DNA from: Cerioporus squamosus
Taxonomy: Eukaryota; Basidiomycota; Agaricomycetes; Polyporales; Polyporaceae
Assembly (NCBI GenBank): GCA_022592435.1
Contig: JABYQS010000385.1
Coordinates: forward strand, 1 to 25,885
DNA length: 25,885 nucleotides
Direction: 5' to 3'
In this document: positions 9,866 through 19,400 of the stretch, one piece after another
Position numbering within the stretch: position 1 is the stretch's first letter
How the letters are laid out: each line of letters starts with the position of its first letter
The notes under the pieces: generated by a model
Database searches by the model: none
What the model was told of the DNA's origin: nothing
Seen by the model: only the letters and a program-made list of their open reading frames with translations
Program-made: the position numbers and the translations under genes

Positions 9866-11251
9866 CGCCCACTCTGGGTTTAACCTGGACATCCCCACTG
9901 GTATAAGAGCATCACCACACTCACGGTCCACCACCTTGCTATAAGATATAGTACCCTGAGGACGCCTCTGGGCTTTTCGCTTCCAGGATTTCTCTGGCTG
10001 AAATGCGTAATGCTAGCACCACGCTCGGCGTGCTATCCTCGTTTAAGGAGAACTGTGACTAAGTCATCTCTCTGCTTGAGGCACGTGCAGGACATCCTGA
10101 GTCGGGGCGATACCAAATGGACTTACCTCGCCCCATCCATGCTGAGTGTGACCGCGCTTGAGTTACAGACAGTCATCTCAGCAGGCAGCAGCCGAACCCA
10201 GCATACTTCTAACATGCAAGCAGCAAGATATATTCTGCACAAGAAGCAAGCAACCCTCCCAACCCCCAGTGCCACGCACTCGCTCAAAACCCATACGCAC
10301 ACCCGCTCTCCACCCCACACCCCACCACACCCCTTGCTACAGCCATAACACATCCTCAATGGGTGCCAGAAAGCACGTCCCAGACCCGAAGGTCCTCTGG
10401 CGTGACCCCGTCCCACCCCCGCCCGCCCCACCATATCGTCTCCTGATTGCAAGATGGATAGGAGCTGATGTCAGGCATGCGGGCGCAATGTGCAGGAGAC
10501 GGAGGCATTCGTACTCCCTGAGGGTGAAGCCCAATGGTCCTATCGCCATTGGAGATATGGTCAGACTTCTCGCAGTGTCCCCAGTGGTGTTTCTCGCACC
10601 TCTGGACCCTATCTTCAAGTATGATACGTAGGACCCGCATGTCGCTGGACGGGTGCTCGACGTACAGAAGGTCAAAGGCAGAATGGGGAGGATGACAATC
10701 CTCAATCTGTGTCGAGGAAACATGGTGGACGAGGTGGAAGTCACTTTCCCCTACCTGCCGGAGATATCAGGCAGGCCTATCGGCAGGAGGGAGAAAATGG
10801 AGCTAGCCATGGAAGGCGTGGAGAACAGTCTATATCTGCTCGCGTGCATCAGGCCAGCGAGGCTAGATCCTAGGACAGGATGTATAGGCTCGGACTGCGC
10901 TTTAGATAGGCCAGAAGTAACATAGACATCAGCTTCTAGAGCGGAATACAGCATAAGCGGCTGAATGCCGGTGAGAAATGAGTAACGAATGAATACACGC
11001 TCGGACACGCTCCAAACACATGCTGGAAGACGACATACAGCTGGAGCTGCATCTGAGATACGACGGTCACAACCATACACAGACAAGCTGGTGGTACCCA
11101 CCGTTGCGCCGACGCCCTGACGTTGCGACACCGTTTTTTTCAGCCACTGAGCTCCCTGCGGTTTCAGGAAGGACGTACGTGCAAATATCTGGTGACGCCT
11201 CTGAGCCCTGGTGGCTAAGGATTTTGCGAGACTGGAAAAGAAACTGAATAC
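9866..11251. other. Intergenic region before the retrotransposon
   Basis: No gene is recognised. The part at 10254-10340 is C/A-rich low-complexity sequence. Open frames up to about 220 codons occur on the minus strand (10751-11416), but that one runs into the LTR and has no domain. The sequence could be old degraded element material; I cannot show it. Confidence 0.45.
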
Positions 11252-11256
11252 AGCGG
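11252..11256. repeat. Target-site duplication, left copy
   Basis: AGCGG directly precedes the 5' LTR and recurs at 20392-20396 after the 3' LTR. The A may belong to the LTR terminus (..CATCA), in which case the duplication is the four bases GCGG. It shows that the two LTRs belong to one insertion. Confidence 0.7.
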
Positions 11257-12237
11257 TGATGAGCCCCGCGCCTCGCTGCGCGTGTATCCCGACGAACGCC
11301 GACGTCCTCGCGAACCTCGCGCGCAGTCCTCGTCGAGATGCGACGCGCCCCGATGCTCTGAACACGCCCGGAGTTGCGCGAAATGTCGAGAACGCGGTCG
11401 ACATCGAGCTGACCAAGCAGCACCGACCTCGACGTCAGCCCAGACGGCGCACAACGCTCCCGACTCGCCCGCAGCCCCGCTGACGACGCCCTCGTCCAAC
11501 GCGACGCATTCCGAGCGCGTCTCCGATGAGCTCGAGACGCGCGCGCTGCCTCAGCCCGACCCCGAGACGACCGCTTCCCTCTCCTTTCCTCTCCTTCCTA
11601 CCCATACCAAAACTATTTCTGCACCTCCGCTATACCCCTAGGACTCGTACGATACACATTCTATAGTTCCTACGTACGGTACAGTTCGTAAACAATTCGA
11701 CCTTTGCGACACTGACCCTCCGACGCGCCCTCGTGATCGCGCCCCGCGTACGATAGCCGATTAGCGCTCTTCTACTTGTGTAGGTTTATCCGCATTCCAG
11801 CGTTTTCCTCTCATCCTCCTCCCCTCGCGACCGCTCTTTCGTGTAGCCACGTCATCCAGTACGGTACGCCTGTATTTAGACACCACCCGCGATTCGAAAT
11901 GATAAGTTTTAGCCCCCCCTTCGTACCGTGCGACTCCGTCTCCGACTTCGACCTCGACCTCGACTTCCGACGTCCGACTTTCGTACTCACGTCCTCGTTT
12001 CGACTTCTAGCTTCGTTCTCCCCCTCTGCACCCTCGTTCGAGCTCCGGCGCGACTTCCGGACGCGTCAAAACGCGTTCGATTCGACCACTACTCGAAGTA
12101 CAAGACTCCTAGTCGACCTCCCTTCCTCCCTTCCCTCTCCTCTCCTCTTCTCTTCCTCCTCTCGACTCCCCTGGTGTACGCCCACCGGACCTTCGCACCT
12201 TCGGACCGACGCACGAGCCCCGTGTCTAGGTCTATCA
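11257..12237 (+). repeat. 5' LTR
   Basis: It is 981 bp, starts TGATGAGCCCC and ends CTATCA. The segment 11257-11896 matches 19401-20039 of the 3' LTR with one substitution (near 11646) and one 1-nt indel (T4 versus T3 near 11803). A TATA-like TATTTAG lies at 11873-11879, so transcription probably begins near 11900. The remaining 341 bp (R/U5) is clearly homologous to the other LTR but strongly diverged. Open frames within it are not genes. Confidence 0.93.
11873..11879 (+). promoter_or_regulatory. TATA-like element of the 5' LTR
   Basis: TATTTAG lies inside the conserved half of the LTR, with the same motif at 20016-20022 in the 3' LTR. Its position 617 bp into the LTR would put the U3/R border near 11900. 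This is inferred from position and sequence only. Confidence 0.45.
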
Positions 12238-12240
12238 AAT

Positions 12241-12258
12241 TGGAGCCCACCGCGAGGG
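12241..12258 (+). other. Primer-binding site (tRNA)
   Basis: TGGAGCCCACCGCGAGGG begins three bases after the 5' LTR end. Its reverse complement ends in CTCCA, as a mature tRNA 3' end would. The complement also fits a 7-bp acceptor strand, a T discriminator base and a T-stem starting with C. A U73 discriminator is typical of eukaryotic tRNA-Cys, so that tRNA is the likely primer; this is inference. No self-priming arrangement is apparent. Confidence 0.7.
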
Positions 12259-12789
12259 TTCAGAGTTCAATAACTCTTACCTGAGCCCCTACACCTGGCG
12301 AGTCCTTCGTCTTCCACACACTCCTCGCTCACCCCTTCCTCCGTCTCTAGCCCCTCGTCCGAGACATTCCCCCTACGTCCGGTCGACTGGAGCCAGCCGC
12401 AACCTCGCATCACGTCTCGCTCAACGCGTGCTTCGGAACAGCGCGAGCTTGAGCGCGAAGATTTTCGTGCCGCGTTCAATAACGCCCTCCCAAACCCCGA
12501 CGACTCCGCAGACTTCCTCGAAGCCGTTCCATCCCCTTTCGCCGCACACCGTCATCTCGACGACGAAGAGTCGGAGCTAGACGACGCCGCCGCAGCTCAA
12601 GAGCTCTTCCGCACCCCATCTACTACCCCAGCCCGTTCTCGCTCCCGCTCCTCGACGCTCTCTCTCCCTCCTTCGAACCTCCACGCTCCCTTCGACGAGT
12701 GGGCCAATCTCCCTCTCACGTTCCCCGGCACCGACCTTCCTTCCTTCCGACCTATTCTCGCCTCCGCCATCCAGCAACTCCAATCCCGA

Positions 12790-15399
12790 ATGGCTCAGCC
12801 TGCTCCCTACCGCATGCCTCCGCGTGGCGGCCTTGGCGCTCCGAGCTTCAGCCCAGGCTCCGACGCCCGCTCCATAATGGGATTCTTTGAGGACCTTGAG
12901 TACTGTTTCGAGCAAGCTGGTGTGAAGAGCCCCCGCGAAAAGAAGGACCATGCGGTACGATATGCGCCGGACACGGAGAAGACCATCTGGCGATCGTATC
13001 CCGAGTTCAGCGACCCAATGAAGTCCTGGAAGGACTTTAAGGACGCAGTACTCGCGGAGTACATCGGCGAAGGCGGCAAGATGCTCTTCACCCTTCGAGA
13101 TCTCGACGTCCTTGTCAACTTGACGGCGAAGAACGGCATCCACTCCATCAAGGAGTTCAACGAGTACTCTCGCAAGTACCGGGACATCGCTACTTTCCTC
13201 ACGACAGGTGGCTACCTTCGAGAGGACGATCGCGACTACTGGTTCGTTCAGGGTTTACAGGAGAGTCTTCGAACGCAGGTGCTAGAACGTTTGAAGATTA
13301 CTCACCCTGAGGTTCTAGCCCCACGCCAACAGTACTCCATCGCACAAGTCACGGAAGCTGTCCGACATATCCTCGAAGCGACGGTCCCTTCTTCCTTCAC
13401 TCACCATCGCTTTGCGTCCCCTGCCCCAGTCTCCTCCACCCTTTCCCCATCCTCGTCGACCCCATCGCCTGTCAAGTCAGAGCTCGCCGAGGTCACGGAA
13501 GCTCTCAAGGCTATGACTTCAGCCTTCCTCCAGTTCCAGCGTGCTCAACTTGCCGCCGCACCGCAAGTCCCCGTCGCTCTCGGACCAGCAGCCCGGCAGC
13601 TTCCGCCACACCTCAGTGCGTCGCAGAACCCGTCGCCGCCGTCCTCAGGACCTCGAGCATGCTTCTACTGCGGCGACACCACGCACCCTATCCGCCGATG
13701 CCCTCAAGTCGACGCCGACATCCAAGCTGGCCTCGTCACGCGGAACGACAAGCAAGAGGTTGTTCTCGCCTCTGGGAACTACGTTCCCTCGGCTGTGCAT
13801 GGTGCTACGCTTCGCGAGCGCGTCCAGGAATACTATCGCCTGTATCTGGAGGCGCGCTCGACGAATGCGGCGACGCAGTTGTTCTTCTCACCGGTGTCGC
13901 AACCTGCCGCTCTCACGACGACACAGACGCCTTCATATCTGGCTTCCGACCACCCACGTCCTCCTGCACCCACATACGCCGGCGGCATCATCCACACCCT
14001 CGACCAGGACCAGCGGATCGACAGTCTTCGTCAAGAGCTGTATGCGCTGGAGCGGCAGCGAGCTCAGCGGCAGCGTGTCACTCAAGAGGCTGCTGATCAG
14101 TCTCGGGCACGCGCAGAGCGAGCGCAGCGGCGAGGGGTACGCTTTACCGAGCCTCCGCACCGTGTTGCTGACCCACCAGTGTCAGAGGCTCACATCGACG
14201 AAGTACCAGAGGACCGGCCTCAGAGCTCGAGCCCAGCAACATCAAAGCCTTCGTCGACGACCGCACCGACTCCGCATGAACGTCCCCGCCTTGAAGTCCC
14301 GACAGTAGCCGCACCTTTACCACCTCCCGCCGAGACTGCACGTCCTCCGGTCACTGACATCTCTCCCGAGACACCACAGCTTCCAGAGCACCCGTACCGC
14401 GCTGCCCACGATGCGACCTACATCCCTCCGAGTCAACGCAACTTCGCCGCTCCTCCATCGCGTCCTGCGCAGCCTCCCAAGAAGCAGGAAGCCGCGTACC
14501 GCACCCAGGCCCCGGTATATGACCCTCGACATGCTGCGAACGTCTTCAAGAGGTGTCTCGAGGCGCAGATCACTTTGTCCCAAGAAGAGCTGCTTTCGAT
14601 TGCGCCGGAGGTCCGTCAGCAAACCCGGGATGCTTGCTCGTCTCGTCGCGTCGCAACAAGCGCAGAGCCAGTCCTCGCTCAAGATGTCGTCGCATCCAGT
14701 CCTGATCTCCCCTGCTCCGACGACTTCGACGACTCGGACGATGCGACCGACAAGAAGCCCATCGACGCGTTCCTTGCCTCGATGCCGGTCAGCTTCGTCC
14801 AGGCAATACAATCTCCGCCGCCCGGTGCGCTCGTAATGCAAGATCCCTACGAGCAGTACCTCCGAGACCTCCCTCCGGACGAAGACCCGGTTCCCATCCG
14901 CGTCGCTCCTCCATCGGCTGCTGTTCGAGCGATCGAGGGCGTGTTCCTGAACAAGGCTCGTGTCTCCTGCATCCTCGATAGCGGCTCGGCGATCATCTCC
15001 ATGTCGGAAGGCGTCGCCCACTCGCTTGGCATCAACTTCGATAAACGGCTGAAGATACCGATGCAAAGCGCGAACGGTCAGGTCAGCGAGACACTCGGGC
15101 TTGCGCGCAACGTCCCTGTCCGCTTCGGGTCTATTGTGGTCTACCTCCAGATACATGTAATCCCCTTCGCACCCTACGACGTCCTTCTAGGTCGACCGTT
15201 CGACGTCCTCACCTCCAGCTCTGTCCAGACGAACTCCGACGGCTCCCAGACCATCACCCTCTACGACCCGAACTCCGACCTGGAGACCACCATTCCGACG
15301 TTACCGCGCATCGAGCCCGAGTTCTCTCGCGCTTCCCCGACGCCTTCTCGACTCCAGACACGTCCGAATCCGGGTTTTCAAGCCGGCTCGAGGATCTGA
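12790..15399 (+). CDS. gag: Gag-protease polyprotein of the Ty3/Gypsy element
   Basis: From the first ATG the ORF has 869 codons. Residues about 35-195 form the retrotransposon Gag (capsid-like) region with FFEDLEYCFEQAGV and YWFVQGLQ. A CCHC zinc knuckle (C291, C294, H299, C304; CX2CX4HX4C) binds RNA. A long Pro/Ser/Arg-rich linker follows. The aspartic protease has the active-site triplet DSG at 730-732 and a C-terminal YDVLLGRPF flap-end motif. The same frame is open upstream to 12274 (172 codons, protein-like and acidic) without an ATG, so translation may begin earlier at a non-AUG codon, or the original start has been lost. Gag assembles the cytoplasmic particle and the protease cleaves the polyprotein. 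The stop at 15397-15399 lies 18 nt beyond a GGGTTTT slippery site. The frame is otherwise intact. Confidence 0.92.
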   Translation: MAQPAPYRMPPRGGLGAPSFSPGSDARSIMGFFEDLEYCFEQAGVKSPREKKDHAVRYAPDTEKTIWRSYPEFSDPMKSWKDFKDAVLAEYIGEGGKMLFTLRDLDVLVNLTAKNGIHSIKEFNEYSRKYRDIATFLTTGGYLREDDRDYWFVQGLQESLRTQVLERLKITHPEVLAPRQQYSIAQVTEAVRHILEATVPSSFTHHRFASPAPVSSTLSPSSSTPSPVKSELAEVTEALKAMTSAFLQFQRAQLAAAPQVPVALGPAARQLPPHLSASQNPSPPSSGPRACFYCGDTTHPIRRCPQVDADIQAGLVTRNDKQEVVLASGNYVPSAVHGATLRERVQEYYRLYLEARSTNAATQLFFSPVSQPAALTTTQTPSYLASDHPRPPAPTYAGGIIHTLDQDQRIDSLRQELYALERQRAQRQRVTQEAADQSRARAERAQRRGVRFTEPPHRVADPPVSEAHIDEVPEDRPQSSSPATSKPSSTTAPTPHERPRLEVPTVAAPLPPPAETARPPVTDISPETPQLPEHPYRAAHDATYIPPSQRNFAAPPSRPAQPPKKQEAAYRTQAPVYDPRHAANVFKRCLEAQITLSQEELLSIAPEVRQQTRDACSSRRVATSAEPVLAQDVVASSPDLPCSDDFDDSDDATDKKPIDAFLASMPVSFVQAIQSPPPGALVMQDPYEQYLRDLPPDEDPVPIRVAPPSAAVRAIEGVFLNKARVSCILDSGSAIISMSEGVAHSLGINFDKRLKIPMQSANGQVSETLGLARNVPVRFGSIVVYLQIHVIPFAPYDVLLGRPFDVLTSSSVQTNSDGSQTITLYDPNSDLETTIPTLPRIEPEFSRASPTPSRLQTRPNPGFQAGSRI
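15372..15378 (+). promoter_or_regulatory. Candidate -1 ribosomal frameshift site
   Basis: GGGTTTT stands in the gag frame as G GGT TTT, the canonical X XXY YYZ form. The gag stop follows at 15397. A -1 slip enters the pol frame, which is open from 15045 to 19172. Downstream, CGGCT at 15384-15388 can pair with AGCCG at 15419-15423, and a palindrome AGCCGGCT overlaps it. This is a possible stimulatory structure starting about five bases after the heptamer. Confidence 0.7.
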
Positions 15400-18300
15400 T
15401 CGACAACGACCAGGGAGAAGCCGCGATAGTACTTAGCTACGCTCCAGGACACTCTGATCCCCTTACCATAGATGCCTACTCGCTTCTGGACTCGGACTTC
15501 GAACCTTCCACCCATTTAGACTTACTTTATCTTTCTGTTTGCGATCCAGACATACTTGGTTCTGATTCCCTCGCTGACTCATCTTTCCCTTACACTACCT
15601 ACTATAGCCACCCCGTTCAGCCTACCTTCCTTTCCTACTCCTCGTCCAGTACAGCTACAAACCTCGAAAGCAGATCAGACAGGAACAGTTCTTGCTTTTC
15701 CATTCATTCTCATGTCCTCGACCATACTACTTCAATTACCTCGCTTTCCAATAACTATCCGTCTTCCTCTTCGTTTGTGGACCGTTTTCTTCAGCCTCCC
15801 TCCACTCATTCGCCTTCCGACATCCCTATTCCTGTCTACGCCGCCAAACACAAGTACAAGCCGGTTGCGAAGAAGGTCAAGCCTGTCCTCGCTCCACTCC
15901 CCGACCAGTTCCGCATCGTCCGCAAGATTACGGGCGATCCTCTCGCCAACATGCCGCCACTCTCCCCACATCCTCCGTCCTTCGTCCCGACGGGCCGGTA
16001 TACTCAAGAGCGCAAGGAAGCAGTCGACAAGCTTCACAGCGGCGACTTCCTATGGCCCGATGAGCGCGCTCTTCTGCACCAGCTCATCATGCAACAGAAC
16101 GAAGCATTCGCCTGGAACGACGAGGAACGCGGTCAATTCCGCGAAGACTTCTTCCCTCCCATTGTCATCCCCACCATTCCACACCGTCCCTGGGTCCAAC
16201 GCAACATTCCCATTCCTCCCGGACTCTTCGACGAGGTCTGCGCAATCATACGCCGCAAGGAAGCCGCCGGAGTTTACGAGCCCTCGAACTCCTCGTACAG
16301 GTCGCGATGGTTCTGCGTGGTCAAGAAAGACGGCAAGTCCCTTCGTCTCGTTCACTCTCTCGAGCCGTTGAACGCAGTAACTATTGCCCACTCGGGCCTT
16401 CCTCCCTTCACAGAACAACTCGCGGAGAGCTTCGCCGCTCGCGCCTGCGGGGGAGCACTCGACCTCTACGTCGGTTACGACGAGCGCAAGATCGCCGAGG
16501 AGTCCCGCGACCTCACGACGTTCCAGACGCCATTCGGAGCTCGTCGCCTCGTCACTCTGCCCATGGGATGGACGAACTCTGTGCCAATCTTCCACGAGGA
16601 CGTCTGCTTCATACTTCAAGATGAGATCCCCCACATCACCCAGCCGTTCATCGACGACGTCCCTATCCGAGGTCCAGCAACGCGATACGAACTCCCCGAC
16701 GGCGGCTTTGAGACGATCCCGGAGAACCCAGGCATTCGCCGGTTCGTCTGGGAACACCTCAACAACGTCAACCGCGTTGTGCAGCGCATGAAGTACTGCG
16801 GCGGCACGTTCTCGGGCCTCAAGTCGATCCTCATCGCGTCGGAGTACACGGTCGTCGGCCACAGGTGCACCTACGAAGGACGCGTCCCGGAGCCGAGCAA
16901 CTACGCTAAGATTGTGAACTGGGGACCGTGTCGCAACGTCTCAGATGTGCGCGCGTTCCTCGGGACAGTCGGCGTGGCCCGTTCGTTCATTCAGAACTTC
17001 GGCAAGCGTGCTTGGCCGCTCACGCAGCTCACGCGCAAAGGTTCCGTCTTCCAGTGGGGCCCTGAGCAACAAGCCGCAATGGACGACCTCAAGCAGGCTC
17101 TCATCCACTCCCCTGCGCTCCGCCCCATCGACTACACTTCGCCCGCCGAAGTAATCCTCGCCGTCGACACATCTTACATCGCTATCGGTTACCTGCTCGC
17201 TCAGTGCGACCTCGACAATCCCTCCCGCCGCTACTACGCCCGTTTCGGCTCCATCACCCTCAACGCTCGCGAGGCCGGTTATTCTCAAGCCAAACTCGAA
17301 CTATACGGCTTGTACCGCGCTCTCAAGGCCTGTAAGCGCATCCTGATCGGTGTGCGCAACCTTGTCGTCGAGGTCGACGCAAGGTACATTCAAGGCATGC
17401 TGAACAATCCGGACGAGGCCCCGAGTGCAACCCTGAATCGCTGGATTGTGACCATCCTCACATTCCACTTCCGCCTCGTTCACGTCCCCGGAGTCCTCCA
17501 CGGTCCCGATGGACTGTCTCGACGCCGCCCTCAGCCACTCGACGACGACGCTCAAGTACCCGATGAAGAAGACGATTGGATCGACCGCCTCAACGGACTC
17601 CTCCACCTCATCAACCCATCCCCACCCCTCCTCCACTTCGCTCACCACCGCCCTTCGCTCCCTGTCTTCACTCAGTCTCATTCACCTTCAATTCCCTCTC
17701 AATCTTCTGTTCCTTCTTCCATCACCATTCCCCGCTCCACTTCCGCCCAACTCGAAGATCAACGCCTTCAAGATGTATTCAAATATCTTACCACCCTTGA
17801 ACGTCCCCCTTCCCTCTCTGACGACGCCTTCACCACCTTCCATCGCTACGCAACTCGCTTCTACGTCAAGCAAGGACGTCTCTGGCGACGGGCAGGTCCG
17901 TCCGGTTTTGACAGGCTCGTGGTCTGGCCGGAACGCCGTCTCGACATTCTCCGACAAGCTCACGACGACGTTGCGCACAAAGGCACGTACGCAACCTCTT
18001 CTCTCATTGCTGAACGATTCTGGTGGCCACAGATGCAGGCAGACGTCATCTGGTACGTCCGGACATGCCATCTGTGCCAGACTCGTCAGCTCCGTCAAGT
18101 CCTCATCCCTCCTACCGTCCCTGTCCCTCCCTCGATCTTCGTCCGCTTTCACGTCGACTCCATGCATCTTCCGACGTCCGCAGGCTTCAAGTATCTCACC
18201 CACGGTCGCTGCGCAACCACGAGCTACGCCGAAGGACGGGCTCTTCGTCGCGAAACCGGCAAGGCTCTCGGAGAGTGGCTCTTTCAAGACGTACTCTGCC

Positions 18301-19172
18301 GTTGGGGCTCCGTCGTCGAACTCGTCTCGGACAACGGCACTCCATGGATCAAGGCCCTCGATTATCTGGCGAAGCAGTACGGTATCCACCACATTCGCAT
18401 ATCCGCGTACAACTCTCGCGCAAACGGGATCGTGGAGCGGCCTCATTTCGACGTTCGTCAAGCTCTTTTCAAGGCCGCTGGAGGCGACCAGTCGAGATGG
18501 TCACGGCACGTCCACCATGTTCTTTGGGCCGACCGTATTACGGTGCGCCGTCGCATGGGATGCTCACCATTCTTTGCAGCAACCGGCTGCCATCCCGTCC
18601 TTCCGCTCGACATCTTCGAGGCGACTTACCTCATGCCTGCACCGGACGCCCTCGTCTCAACCACCGACCTCATCCGAGCACTCGCACGACGTCAACAAGA
18701 CCTTGAAGTGATCTACTCGAAGGTCTACGAGTCGCGACTCGCTGCAGCACGACAACTGGAGCGTGACCACGCAGCTACCATCCGGAACTTCGACTTCCAG
18801 CGCGGTGCACTCGTCTTGATGCGAAACACTGCGATTGAGAAGAGTCTAAACCGCAAGATGCGACCTCGATACCTCGGCCCGTATGTCGTGCTATCCCGCA
18901 ATCGAGGCGGTGCGTACATCCTCTGCGAGCTTGACGGCTCCGTGCTCGACCGTCCGGTTGCTGCGTTTCGCCTGCTGCCCTACCTCGCTCGTGAGCGCAT
19001 CGACCTTCCATGGCTCGACGACGGCGATCACATCGACATCTCGACTGCGCGACTTCGGGAGATGGAAGCCTCGACCTCCCTAGGCGACGACGACAAGCTT
19101 ATAGACGATGAGGACGCACCAATCACACACCCGCAGGCCGAGGAGACTCACGACGAGTTGGAGGACGACTAG
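15378..19172 (+). CDS. pol: Pol polyprotein: reverse transcriptase, RNase H, integrase
   Basis: The start given is the first codon after the proposed -1 slip; the frame's first ATG after that is 15777, and residue numbers below count from it (1131 aa). The RT spans about 141-400 with a LDLYVGY motif A, LPMGWTNS and the catalytic FIDD at 291-294 (F replaces the usual Y). RNase H covers about 460-580 with D464, and LVHVPGVLHGPDGLSRR closes it. Integrase has an HHCC finger (H729, H734, C764, C767) and catalytic D794, D852 and E887, then a GPY/F motif at 1034-1036. The acidic tail ends in EDD. No chromodomain is apparent. All catalytic residues are present and no stop interrupts the frame, so the enzyme set could be functional. 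It copies the element RNA in the particle and inserts the DNA into the genome. Confidence 0.93.
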   Translation, partial: SSRLEDLIDNDQGEAAIVLSYAPGHSDPLTIDAYSLLDSDFEPSTHLDLLYLSVCDPDILGSDSLADSSFPYTTYYSHPVQPTFLSYSSSSTATNLESRSDRNSSCFSIHSHVLDHTTSITSLSNNYPSSSSFVDRFLQPPSTHSPSDIPIPVYAAKHKYKPVAKKVKPVLAPLPDQFRIVRKITGDPLANMPPLSPHPPSFVPTGRYTQERKEAVDKLHSGDFLWPDERALLHQLIMQQNEAFAWNDEERGQFREDFFPPIVIPTIPHRPWVQRNIPIPPGLFDEVCAIIRRKEAAGVYEPSNSSYRSRWFCVVKKDGKSLRLVHSLEPLNAVTIAHSGLPPFTEQLAESFAARACGGALDLYVGYDERKIAEESRDLTTFQTPFGARRLVTLPMGWTNSVPIFHEDVCFILQDEIPHITQPFIDDVPIRGPATRYELPDGGFETIPENPGIRRFVWEHLNNVNRVVQRMKYCGGTFSGLKSILIASEYTVVGHRCTYEGRVPEPSNYAKIVNWGPCRNVSDVRAFLGTVGVARSFIQNFGKRAWPLTQLTRKGSVFQWGPEQQAAMDDLKQALIHSPALRPIDYTSPAEVILAVDTSYIAIGYLLAQCDLDNPSRRYYARFGSITLNAREAGYSQAKLELYGLYRALKACKRILIGVRNLVVEVDARYIQGMLNNPDEAPSATLNRWIVTILTFHFRLVHVPGVLHGPDGLSRRRPQPLDDDAQVPDEEDDWIDRLNGLLHLINPSPPLLHFAHHRPSLPVFTQSHSPSIPSQSSVPSSITIPRSTSAQLEDQRLQDVFKYLTTLERPPSLSDDAFTTFHRYATRFYVKQGRLWRRAGPSGFDRLVVWPERRLDILRQAHDDVAHKGTYATSSLIAERFWWPQMQADVIWYVRTCHLCQTRQLRQVLIPPTVPVPPSIFVRFHVDSMHLPTSAGFKYLTHGRCATTSYAEGRALRRETGKALGEWLFQDVLCRWGSVVELVSDNGTPWIKALDYLAKQYGIHHIRISAYNSRANGIVERPHFDVRQALFKAAGGDQSRWSRHVHHVLWADRITVRRRMGCSPFFAATGCHPVLPLDIFEATYLMPAPDALVSTTDLIRALARRQQDLEVIYSKVYESRLAAARQLERDHAATIRNFDFQRGALVLMRNTAIEKSLNRKMRPRYLGPYVVLSRNRGGAYILCELDGSVLDRPVAAFRLLPYLARERIDLPWLDDGDHIDISTARLREMEASTSLGDDDKLIDDEDAPITHPQAEETHDELEDD

Positions 19173-19185
19173 GGACTTCGGATTC

Positions 19186-19198
19186 AAGTGGGGAGGAG
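19186..19198 (+). other. Polypurine-tract-like sequence, upstream copy
   Basis: AAGTGGGGAGGAG lies 14 nt after the pol stop codon and repeats the tract that adjoins the 3' LTR. What follows it (from 19200) does not match the LTR start. It may be an ancestral or secondary plus-strand priming site. Confidence 0.55.
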
Positions 19199-19386
19199 CT
19201 ATTACCATTACACAGGGTACGCTCTTCTCCTGCTCTACTCACCATCACACCCCACCCTTTTCTATCGCATTCCCTGTCCATGCCACCCATACCCCTTGCA
19301 AGACTCGTCGTACAGTCCCCGCTACACATTGTTTCGCCCTCGACGCTCTCCCTCACGCAGGTTTGGACCGAGGACGGTCCAGATCT

Positions 19387-19400
19387 AAGTGGGGAGGAGG
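19387..19400 (+). other. Polypurine tract adjoining the 3' LTR
   Basis: AAGTGGGGAGGAGG ends directly at the TG of the 3' LTR, the position where plus-strand DNA synthesis is primed in LTR retroelements. Confidence 0.8.

Noticed and set aside
9859..10240. Plus-strand LTR starting at TGTGACACGCCC
   Set aside because: No matching end, duplication or second copy. The minus-strand solo LTR ending at 9865 explains the TGTGACA better.
11270..11641. Open frames of 90-120 codons in both LTRs (also 19280-19785)
   Set aside because: They lie in the U3 part of the LTRs, overlap in several frames and strands, and are identical in both copies only because the LTRs are. No domain is seen.
16050..16862. 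Long minus-strand ORFs opposite pol (also 17688-18461)
   Set aside because: They mirror the codon bias of the real pol frame and have no domains of their own.
18840..19172. Chromodomain at the integrase C-terminus
   Set aside because: A GPY/F motif is present, but the tail after it is acidic and lacks the aromatic pattern of chromodomains.
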